From assembly GCA_035627835.1 (NCBI GenBank), contig DASPKX010000130.1:1-12854 (forward strand): a stretch of DNA of 12,854 nucleotides, given 5' to 3'. This document shows positions 1-6,714 of this stretch, in pieces. The notes under the pieces are model-generated. The model worked only from the letters and a program-made list of their open reading frames with translations. It was not told the origin of the DNA and did no database searches. Made by a program: the position numbers and the translations under genes. This DNA comes from DASPKX01 sp035627835. GTDB taxonomy: Bacteria; Verrucomicrobiota; Verrucomicrobiia; Limisphaerales; SXQI01. Within the stretch, counting starts at the first letter, position 1. Every line of letters begins with the position of its first letter.

Positions 1-3000
1 AGTCCTCATCCGATGCGACTCTCGCCATTGAAGCCGTTGTGCCGCGAGGCCCCTGGTAAACGGCTAGAGTGGTGTCAAAAGCGCTGCCCGCGGTTGTAAA
101 CTGAGCTATCCCACTGACTGGCGCTTTCCAAGTAAGCCAAACGGAGCGCCGCGCTCGTGTGCCGGGGATGTGCTCCTCACCTGTTTCCGCAGACGCACGG
201 AAATTGTCGCCACGCAACACGGCCGCCCGCGCGTCGTTGGTGAGCGCGTCGGCGAGCCTGTCAGCCAAAGTCACAGTGGGGGCCTGAACCAGCACAAGAG
301 CAGGGTTGCTCTGAGCAGCGCCGCCACGATTGGCAACGGTCACATGGTAGCTGCCGGAATTCTGCGGCTGCGCGTTTGTGATGGTGAAGGTCTGATTTGT
401 GGCGCCGGGTATGACCACGCCATTGAGCGCCCATTGGTACGTCATGGGCTGCAACCCAGTGGCAGCCGCGTTTAACGTGAAATCTGATCCAACAGCAACG
501 ATCGATTCGAATGGCAGCGGCTGAAGGCGGGGCCGCTCAGCGATGGTAACTCTGGCCACGGCGCTAGTTGAGGCGCTGAGATCATTTCGAGCGACGAGAT
601 CGTACAGACCCGCGAGAGCGCTGGTTGCGTTCGCCAGAACAAGGGTCGAGTTCGTCTCGTTAACCAACTCGGCTCCATTCCGGCGCCACTGATAAGTGAT
701 TGAGCCGGTGCCAGTGGCGAATCCGAAGAGAACATCCGCATTGCCTTCCATGATTTCCGTGTCCACCGGCTGAAGTGTCATGGCGACCGGGGTGACAACG
801 AAGATTGAAGCTGGTTCAGAGATCGAAGCGCCAGCGTCATTGTAAACGAGCACGGAATAATCGCCGGAATCGGTTGAGGCCGCGGTGTTCTGCGGGTTAT
901 CAAGCGTTAAGGTGCGACTGGTGGCCCCTGGCAGGTCGGCCCCGTTCTTCCGCCATTGGTAAGTCAATGGTTCGGTGCCGGTCACTGTGACAGCCAGTGT
1001 GTGCGGGCGCCCAGCAAGAATGTCCTGGCTTGTTGGATGAACCACAATGTTTGGCGGGGTGAGGACCGTTACAATAGCTGGATCGCTCGTGGCAGAACCT
1101 GCGAAGTTCGAAATATCCACGTGGTAGGATCCTGAATGGTCCGAAGCCACACCGGACAGAACCAGCGTGGCGTTGGTTGCGCCAAAGATTTCCTGATTGT
1201 CCTTCAGCCACTGGTATCGAGAGGCGGTGCCGCTGATCACGACCTCCAGAACGACCTCGGAACCAGGGAATGCCCGTTGGCTCGCTGGCTGACGGGTGAT
1301 GACGGGCCGCACGGCGACAGTCAGGAGAGCCTCGCGGGAGACCTGAACTTCGCCCGCTGGATTCGTGACCCGCACACGATACCGGCCATCGTTCGCAAGC
1401 TGCGCGGAGTTGATGACGAGTGTCGCATTTGTCTCGTTCGTGAGCGATTGGCCGTTGAAGAACCACTCATACGATATCGGAGCTGATCCGGTTACGCCGA
1501 CCGAGAAGGTTGCGCGGTCACCCTGCTTCACGAGCAAGTCAATAGGTTGCTGCGTGATCGCGACAGGAGTGTGAACCAGCAACTCCAAAGCAGCGGAGGC
1601 TGAGCCGGCCGCATTCGTGGCCCGCAGGGTGTAAGCTCCTGCATCGGAGGCTTGAAGATTGAACAAAGGAAGAAGGCGGCTATTCGCCCCGCTAACTGGA
1701 GCAGCGCCTTTGAACCATTGATACACGAGAGGCTCCGTGCCGCTCGCCAAACCGCGCAAGGTCACGCTTTGCCCCGCCACGGCATTAATGACATTTGTGC
1801 CGATGATGGTGACGCTTGGGGGAGTGATGACGGTGAGCGTTGCTGGGGCGCTGTTTTGTGACCCAGCCTCGTTGCCCACACGAACCATGTACTCACCAGC
1901 ATCGCTCTGCGTGAGACCGCTCACAGCAAGGGCATCATTCGTCGCGCCTGGAATAATCGCGTTGTTGCGGAACCATTGGTAAGCAAATGGGCCGGCGCCC
2001 GTTACCTGCACAGTGAACACAGCGGTCATGCCAGCATTCCGGGTAATCGACACCGGACCTTGCGTGATGCGAACCGGCTCCACCAGGCGCAGCGCGACAG
2101 GCGCGCTGGTGATTGCCCCAAACGCATTCCTAATCACGACGCTATAACTCCCGCCCTGGTTGGTTGAAGCTGATGCAATCCCCAGGATGGAATTCGTCGC
2201 GTTCAGCAGGGCTGAGCCATCCTTGAACCATTGGTAGCGAAGCGTTGGGCTCCCTTGAGCCACGACGCTCAAAGAAGCGCTGTTTCCCTGAATCACATTC
2301 AGCGGCGCGGGAGCGATGACGATGGTGGGAGGCTGCTCCACGGTGACGACGGCTGGCTCGCTCGCTGCCAATCCGAACGGATTTGAAACTTCGACCTGGT
2401 ACGCCCCTTCGTGCGATTCGGAAAGGTTCGTTAGGAGCAAAGAAGCGCTCGTGGCGTTCGTGAGCGCAAAGCCATCTTTGAACCAGCGGTATGACAGAGG
2501 CGCGGCTCCGCGAGCTTGCACTTGGAGAAGCACAGAAGCTCCCTGCAGGAAAGCGCCGCCAGTGGGGGATGACACAATTTTCGGCGTGGCCTGGACGTTC
2601 ACCACAGTCGGGGTGGTGAATGCGGCGCCGGCCCCATTCTCGATGCGCAATTGGTAAACACCCGCGTCATTCGTGATCACGGACGGGATGCTTAGGGCCA
2701 GGTTGGTGGCGCCTGACAGCAGCTCGTTATCTTTGAACCATTGGTACGTGAGCGGCGGCGTTCCAGAAACTTCCGGGGAGAGTTGCAGCGGAGTGTCCTC
2801 GAGCAACGTCACTTCCGAGGGAGGATGCACAACGACCAGCGGACGAATGGCCACGACAGAAACCGGGACGATGACTTCCGCCGAGCCGTTCAGAGGATCG
2901 GCGACGCGCACACGGATTTGAGTTGCCCCCGTCACACCAGGAGATGATGTGAACTGGATGGTGCGCGTTTCACCCGTGCCTTCCACAACGATACCCGAAG

Positions 3001-6000
3001 GAGGGATGAGCGCAGGGTTCGCTGGCATCACGGTGACCACCAGATCGGAAGCTGGCGATTCAGAGTCGGATACAGCCACCACAAATCGGGAAAGGGTGGC
3101 CTCAGGAGCAATGATGGTTGCGGTTGGCCCAGAGATTTGAGGCTCGGTGTTCAAGCCGCCGAGCTGAAGCGCGATTAGAGCAGTGGCCTCATGGGCTGAG
3201 CCAACACCCGTGGACCCCAGATCGTTCACGAGCACCACGATTGATGGCGCTTCGGAGAGAGGAGCCGCTGGCGTAAACAGCAATGTTCCCAAAGCAGCAT
3301 TGACCGCCTCGACGGTCCCTTGAAAGGCCACTTTCCGTCCTGTCGCCGTGGTTCCTTCGAGAAAGAGTATTCCATTCGTCGTCGCTAAGGTCAGCAACCC
3401 GCTGTCGGCCTCAAGCTTCACGTAAATCGGATTCGGGCCGGAGTCGTCCGCAACAGAGATGCCTGAAACCCGCAGAGGCTCTCCGCGCGGAACTTGCTGC
3501 AGCGCTGGCGCAAGGAGAGTTGGTGGATCGTTAATGTCGATGACATTAATAACGAAGCTCGTTTGGGCAGTTGCAACCGTCGGGCTGTCATCGGTTGCAA
3601 TAACAGTGACATTGTAGGAACCTGGGCCTTGGGCCTCCGTCGGTGTCCAAACAATTTCCCCGGTTAAGCTGTTGATGGCCAACCCGGCAGGAGCGCCCGG
3701 CGCGAGGGCGTAAAGGAGCTTTTGCGCAGGGAGATCCGGATCCGTGGCTTGAACGCTCACGGTGAGTGTGGACCCTTCATTGACGATTTGCGCGGCGATC
3801 TGCGGCAGCACTGGCGCAGCGTTGACCTCCGCCACGTTCACGGTGAACGGACCACGGATGGATTCCGCAGGGCTGCCATCATCTGTGATAACGTACGTGA
3901 CTTGGTAATTGCCGGGGGCTTGCTGCTCAGAAGGTGTCCATGTAACGCGACCAGAGGAATCCACGCTCATGCCTGGAGGGGCACCCTCAAGGCTGAAGGT
4001 GAGATTGTTCTCCGGAACATCGGGGTCACCGAACAACGGTGTGAAAGCGAGCAAAGATCCCTCGACCACAGCCTGGCTGGAGATAGCGAGCGCTGGCGGT
4101 AGGTTTCGCTCAAGGACAGTCACGGTAAACTGCCCTGAACTGTTCTTAGCCGGAGATCCATTGTCTGTCGCTGTGACGGAGATTGTGTACACGCCCGGGC
4201 CCTGGGCTTCCGTCGGCGTCCAACGCACCTGCCCTGCCCCATTCATCAACATGCCCACAGGAGCATTCTGCAACGAGAGGGTGACGGTGTTGGCGGGGAC
4301 ATCGGGATCCTGGGCAGAAATTTGGAACGCCAGCTCGGTTTGCTCTGTGACTATTTTCGAAGCGAGCGCGAGTTCGGGAGCGGCATTGGTTTCAAGCACT
4401 GTGACGCTGAAGGAACTCGTGGCGGACAGAGACGGAACTCCGTCATCGGTCACCTTGACGCTCACCTGCCGACTAGATCCGCCATCACTCTCGCCGGGCG
4501 TCCATGTCACCTCACCGGATGGGCTGATGCTCATTCCAACGGGGGCGTTCAAAAGCGCAAAGCTGAGCATATTAGCTGGCAAGTCCGCGTCAGAACCAAT
4601 GACTGAAAAACGGAGTTGCTGCCCCTCCACCGCTATTTGATCTGCAGCCGCAACGGATGGAGCGTTGTTCACCTCGATGACTGAAACCTGGAACTGTGAG
4701 GAGATGCTAATTGGGGGTGTCGCATCATCGGTGACTACGACAGACACAGTGTATATCGCAGGCCCTTGAGCTTCGGTTGGGGTCCAGGTCACTTGACCGG
4801 AACTATTGATGGCCATCCCTGCCGGCGCGTTCTGCAAGGAGTAGGTAAATTGGGATGCGGGCAGGTCAGCGTCAGTGACGACCACTGGGAAGGTGAGCGG
4901 CTCAAGTTCGTTGCCTGATTTCGGCTGGATGCCCGCAATGGTGTGGGGCGAGTTCACCTCAGCCACGATAATGTCAAACTCATTGGTGACGCGAAGGGCT
5001 GGCGCGCCATCGTCGGCAATGACAATTCCAATTCGCTGCGTTGTTCCGCCATGATTTTCGCCGGGGGTCCAAGTGAAGAGGCCCGAAGGACTCACCGCGC
5101 CAGGAACTCCAGGAAGAAGGGTGTATGTGAGCTGATTCCCAGGCAAGTCAGGGTCGGAGGCGGGAACTTGAAGACTGGCCAGAGTTCCCTCGGCTACGGA
5201 GAGAGGCGGCAGCGAGGTTGTCTCCGGCGCGCGGTTCACTTCTGTGACGGCAACCTGAATGAGCGCTGAAGCTGTTAGAGGATTGGTGTCGGAATCAGTG
5301 GCTTTGACCGTAAACTGGAAGACACCCGGCCCCTGCTCTTCCGAGGGCGTCCACGTCAGCAATCCGGAGACAGGGTCAATTACCGCGCCGTTCGGCGCGT
5401 CCGATCCAAAGGAATAAGTCACCGCCTGCCCGTCGGGATCGTGCGCCACAACCGTGAGCTGGAGCGAAGCCGCCTCCGCGACTGTCATGGGACTAATCGG
5501 CAAGAGAACAGGTCTGGCGTTCACATGGTCGACGGTCACCGAAACTACGCCGGAGGCTGTGCGCGGATCGGGAGATCCCGCGCTCAGGCCATTGTCAGTG
5601 ATTGTGTAGGTGAAGCTGTCGGCGCCGAAAAAGTTCGTCGGTGGGAAGTAACGAATGGTGTTGTTCGTTAGAAGGACGATCCCACCTTTTAACGAGGGGG
5701 AGCTTACGGCCGTGAGACTCAGAGCCTCAGCCGCTTCATTGAACGGCCCGGGTGCATCATTGGCCAACAAGTTTGCGGCAGCAAAAACGGTGGCCACGTC
5801 CTCCAGAGCTTGAACGGAATCATTGGCAGCGGTCGGAGCATCGTTTTTGGGAGTGACGGTCAGCGTGACGGCGCGGTTTGTGGTGAGGGATCCGTCTGAA
5901 ACAGTAAGAGTGATGATTGCGGACCCGAATTGGTTCGTGGCAGGCAGGCCGTGAAGGGTGCGATTCGCTCCCGTGCCGGAGAAAGATAAAGCTGCGTTGG

Positions 6001-6703
6001 GCAGGAGAGCTGGGTTGCTGGAAGTGGCGCTGAGGACCAAGTCCTCAGACTTGGATTGAGCGTCGCTGATCGTAAAGCCGAGGGAGAGCGCTGAATCTTC
6101 CTCGATCGTTTGCGACGCGGAGATGCTGACACCGGGACGGCTGTTCACGAGCAACACTCCTGGTGTGTAGGTTGCCGGCAACTCCAGGGCGTTAGCGTCT
6201 GCGACCTCGCGAGCAATTACAGCATCCACGAATTCCAGGAGGTTGGAAGCCCCTTGCGTGCCTGGCTTAGCGGCCAGCCTTAAATTTACGATTTGCTTGC
6301 TCCCAGCGGTGAAAGTCTCCGATGGGCTTTTTGCCAAGGCGATGCCGATCAAACCAGAGGCGGCCTGGTTTGTGTTCACGTTCAACGCAGCGCCTGCCGC
6401 GTCCTGGCCAAGGGCAGCGGAGACGAAAGTGAAGGTGGCAGTGTTAAACTTGAGGGTAAACCCGAGCGCGCTCTCCTCGCCTGTCGCGATTAGCCGAACG
6501 ACAACGGTGTTCGTTTGCGCTGCTTCAAAGAGCGTTTTGCCGGCAGTTACCTCGCGTGAGGCTGTCTCACCACGCATCGTTAGCGGGAGGAGAGCCAAGG
6601 CTGCCAAAAGCGCAGCGCGCCGCGAGCATGCGACCAGGAGGCATGCCCAGAATTGTCGAATCACAGACAAGTTACGCATTCGGAGGGAGGGGCTAAGGTT
6701 CAT
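1..6703 (-). CDS. Giant secreted cohesin / cadherin-like / Ig-like repeat protein (3' partial)
   Basis: An ATG at 6703-6701 opens a frame that stays free of stops to the left edge, giving 2234 visible codons. Residues 1-48 look like a signal peptide: basic start, hydrophobic core LLAALALLPL at residues 32-41, likely cleavage near GETA. Then follow: a cohesin-like domain (about 48-186); an Ig-fold module with 'SSNPALLP' (187-286); a cadherin-like domain with NFFGADSF (287-393); seven repeats of 94-97 residues with a WTP motif (394-1056); a module ending in a 'LVNDLGSTG' motif typical of bacterial cadherin-like tandem domains (1057-1183); another 'VSDSESPASDL' Ig-fold module (1184-1285); ten Ig-like domains (1286-2139); and the beginning of a prepeptidase-C-terminal-like domain with SVWLTW and FDTTLAVYQG (2140 on). 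The frame starts 11 bases after gene 1, so it is probably co-transcribed. It is likely an exported surface or matrix protein. The C-terminus, with any anchor or enzyme domain, is outside the window. Confidence 0.95.
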   Translation of the reverse strand, partial: MNLSPSLRMRNLSVIRQFWACLLVACSRRAALLAALALLPLTMRGETASREVTAGKTLFEAAQTNTVVVRLIATGEESALGFTLKFNTATFTFVSAALGQDAAGAALNVNTNQAASGLIGIALAKSPSETFTAGSKQIVNLRLAAKPGTQGASNLLEFVDAVIAREVADANALELPATYTPGVLLVNSRPGVSISASQTIEEDSALSLGFTISDAQSKSEDLVLSATSSNPALLPNAALSFSGTGANRTLHGLPATNQFGSAIITLTVSDGSLTTNRAVTLTVTPKNDAPTAANDSVQALEDVATVFAAANLLANDAPGPFNEAAEALSLTAVSSPSLKGGIVLLTNNTIRYFPPTNFFGADSFTYTITDNGLSAGSPDPRTASGVVSVTVDHVNARPVLLPISPMTVAEAASLQLTVVAHDPDGQAVTYSFGSDAPNGAVIDPVSGLLTWTPSEEQGPGVFQFTVKATDSDTNPLTASALIQVAVTEVNRAPETTSLPPLSVAEGTLASLQVPASDPDLPGNQLTYTLLPGVPGAVSPSGLFTWTPGENHGGTTQRIGIVIADDGAPALRVTNEFDIIVAEVNSPHTIAGIQPKSGNELEPLTFPVVVTDADLPASQFTYSLQNAPAGMAINSSGQVTWTPTEAQGPAIYTVSVVVTDDATPPISISSQFQVSVIEVNNAPSVAAADQIAVEGQQLRFSVIGSDADLPANMLSFALLNAPVGMSISPSGEVTWTPGESDGGSSRQVSVKVTDDGVPSLSATSSFSVTVLETNAAPELALASKIVTEQTELAFQISAQDPDVPANTVTLSLQNAPVGMLMNGAGQVRWTPTEAQGPGVYTISVTATDNGSPAKNSSGQFTVTVLERNLPPALAISSQAVVEGSLLAFTPLFGDPDVPENNLTFSLEGAPPGMSVDSSGRVTWTPSEQQAPGNYQVTYVITDDGSPAESIRGPFTVNVAEVNAAPVLPQIAAQIVNEGSTLTVSVQATDPDLPAQKLLYALAPGAPAGLAINSLTGEIVWTPTEAQGPGSYNVTVIATDDSPTVATAQTSFVINVIDINDPPTLLAPALQQVPRGEPLRVSGISVADDSGPNPIYVKLEADSGLLTLATTNGILFLEGTTATGRKVAFQGTVEAVNAALGTLLFTPAAPLSEAPSIVVLVNDLGSTGVGSAHEATALIALQLGGLNTEPQISGPTATIIAPEATLSRFVVAVSDSESPASDLVVTVMPANPALIPPSGIVVEGTGETRTIQFTSSPGVTGATQIRVRVADPLNGSAEVIVPVSVVAIRPLVVVHPPSEVTLLEDTPLQLSPEVSGTPPLTYQWFKDNELLSGATNLALSIPSVITNDAGVYQLRIENGAGAAFTTPTVVNVQATPKIVSSPTGGAFLQGASVLLQVQARGAAPLSYRWFKDGFALTNATSASLLLTNLSESHEGAYQVEVSNPFGLAASEPAVVTVEQPPTIVIAPAPLNVIQGNSASLSVVAQGSPTLRYQWFKDGSALLNATNSILGIASASTNQGGSYSVVIRNAFGAITSAPVALRLVEPVRITQGPVSITRNAGMTAVFTVQVTGAGPFAYQWFRNNAIIPGATNDALAVSGLTQSDAGEYMVRVGNEAGSQNSAPATLTVITPPSVTIIGTNVINAVAGQSVTLRGLASGTEPLVYQWFKGAAPVSGANSRLLPLFNLQASDAGAYTLRATNAAGSASAALELLVHTPVAITQQPIDLLVKQGDRATFSVGVTGSAPISYEWFFNGQSLTNETNATLVINSAQLANDGRYRVRVTNPAGEVQVSREALLTVAVRPVITRQPASQRAFPGSEVVLEVVISGTASRYQWLKDNQEIFGATNATLVLSGVASDHSGSYHVDISNFAGSATSDPAIVTVLTPPNIVVHPTSQDILAGRPHTLAVTVTGTEPLTYQWRKNGADLPGATSRTLTLDNPQNTAASTDSGDYSVLVYNDAGASISEPASIFVVTPVAMTLQPVDTEIMEGNADVLFGFATGTGSITYQWRRNGAELVNETNSTLVLANATSALAGLYDLVARNDLSASTSAVARVTIAERPRLQPLPFESIVAVGSDFTLNAAATGLQPMTYQWALNGVVIPGATNQTFTITNAQPQNSGSYHVTVANRGGAAQSNPALVLVQAPTVTLADRLADALTNDARAAVLRGDNFRASAETGEEHIPGTRARRSVWLTWKAPVSGIAQFTTAGSAFDTTLAVYQGPRGTTASMARVASDED
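2..286 (-). other. Prepeptidase-C-terminal-like domain, cut by the window edge (gene 2)
   Basis: After the last Ig-like unit comes LADRLADAL, then 'RGDNFRASAETGE', SVWLTWKAP, 'TTAGSAFDTTLAVYQG' and ASDED. This is the familiar 'N(D)NF(A)....GSN..AT.E.GE....(G).SVWW.W.AP.(S)G....(S)T.GS.FDT.L.VYTG' pattern of PPC-like beta domains in Verrucomicrobiota and Planctomycetota surface proteins. The rest lies beyond position 1. Confidence 0.75.
287..2848 (-). repeat. Ten tandem cysteine-free Ig-like domains (gene 2)
   Basis: Ten units of 84-90 residues begin at about 2848, 2593, 2338, 2083, 1828, 1573, 1315, 1063, 793 and 541, the last ending near 287. Each has the core tryptophan in Y(Q/R/E)W (for example YQWFKDG), mostly followed by '(G)ATN.(T/S)L.(L/I)', then in most units a 'D.G.Y.(V)' turn and 'N..G...S.PA...V'. 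The usual Ig disulphide is missing: both cysteine positions hold other residues, typical of this bacterial Ig family. Such arrays serve as spacers or adhesive surfaces in exported proteins. Confidence 0.92.
2852..3535 (-). other. Two linker Ig-fold modules between the repeat arrays of gene 2
   Basis: Residues 1057-1183 (3535-3155) have INDPP, 'LTLATTNGILFLEG', 'AALGTLLFTPA' and 'VLVNDLGSTG'. These are marks of the bacterial cadherin-like domain in which a 'G.LTL....G' strand is followed by 'L..L.YTP' and 'ND.GNTG'. Residues 1184-1285 (3154-2849) have VAVSDSESPASDLVVTV, NPALIPPSGI and 'GVTGATQIRVRVAD', the same module type found three times in gene 1 and once more in gene 2 (6145-5846). Confidence 0.7.
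3536..5524 (-). repeat. Seven tandem cadherin-like/putative-Ig repeats of 94-97 residues with a WTP motif (gene 2)
   Basis: Repeat starts on the minus strand are 5524, 5239, 4957, 4672, 4390, 4108 and 3826, and the last ends at 3536. Each has an 'N..P' start, 'EG..L.F' early, a 'D.D.P' turn, then 'G....SG.(V)TWTP', and closes with 'TDDG.P....(F).V.V.E'. Five units carry WTP(T/S)E..GP or a close variant, while units 2 and 4 carry WTPGE..GG. They resemble the putative Ig (He_PIG) and dystroglycan-type cadherin-like domains of large bacterial surface proteins. They probably form a rigid, extended stalk. Confidence 0.88.
6146..6562 (-). other. N-terminal cohesin-like domain of gene 2
   Basis: This domain, residues about 48-186, aligns by eye along its length with the second cohesin-like domain of gene 1. 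VVVRLIATGEESALGFTLKF here matches ITVRLAATGDETAVGFSLKF there, and REVADANALELPATYTPG matches RQVSDALANDLPATYVSG. It sits directly after the signal peptide. It is probably a protein-binding beta-sandwich; a dockerin as its ligand is inference. Confidence 0.72.
6560..6703 (-). other. Signal peptide of gene 2
   Basis: The first 48 residues have arginines at 8, 10 and 16, then SRR at 27-29, a hydrophobic run at residues 30-41 and small residues at GETA (45-48), a plausible signal peptidase I site. The SRRAALL stretch looks slightly like a twin-arginine motif but lacks the phenylalanine and following lysine, so Sec export is the better guess. There are cysteines at 21 and 26 but no lipobox. Confidence 0.7.
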
Positions 6704-6714
6704 TGGCCGCAGCG
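6704..6714 (-). other. 11-bp intergenic junction between the two genes
   Basis: The TAA of gene 1 (6717-6715) and the ATG of gene 2 (6703) are 11 bases apart. The only purine-rich match to a ribosome binding site is AGGA at 6722-6719, overlapping the end of gene 1 and about 15 bases from the ATG, which is longer than usual. No promoter or terminator fits in the gap. This suggests one transcript and re-initiation or translational coupling. A second in-frame ATG at 6679 has no better binding site, and using it would shorten the basic start of the signal peptide. Confidence 0.6.

Noticed and set aside
900..1466. 188-codon minus-strand open frame, plus shorter ones at 472-741, 3418-3654, 5860-6132 and 7329-7769
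   Set aside because: They are in the wrong phase relative to the continuous frames of gene 1 or gene 2 and give arginine/proline-rich nonsense-like protein.
3909..4640. 243-codon open frame on the plus strand, with others such as 10207-10755 and 6243-6782
   Set aside because: They lie opposite well-supported minus-strand repeats, contain no recognisable domain, and repeat in step with the repeats on the other strand. They are by-products of GC-rich repetitive coding sequence.
6600..6640. Twin-arginine export signal in gene 2 (SRRAALL)
   Set aside because: It lacks the usual phenylalanine and lysine of the motif, and a very long repeat protein of separately folding domains is a more likely Sec substrate.
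6677..6679. Alternative ATG start of gene 2 at codon 9
   Set aside because: It has no ribosome binding site ahead of it (pyrimidine-rich CCCTCCCTCC instead). The upstream ATG is at the usual short distance from gene 1, though the choice is not certain.
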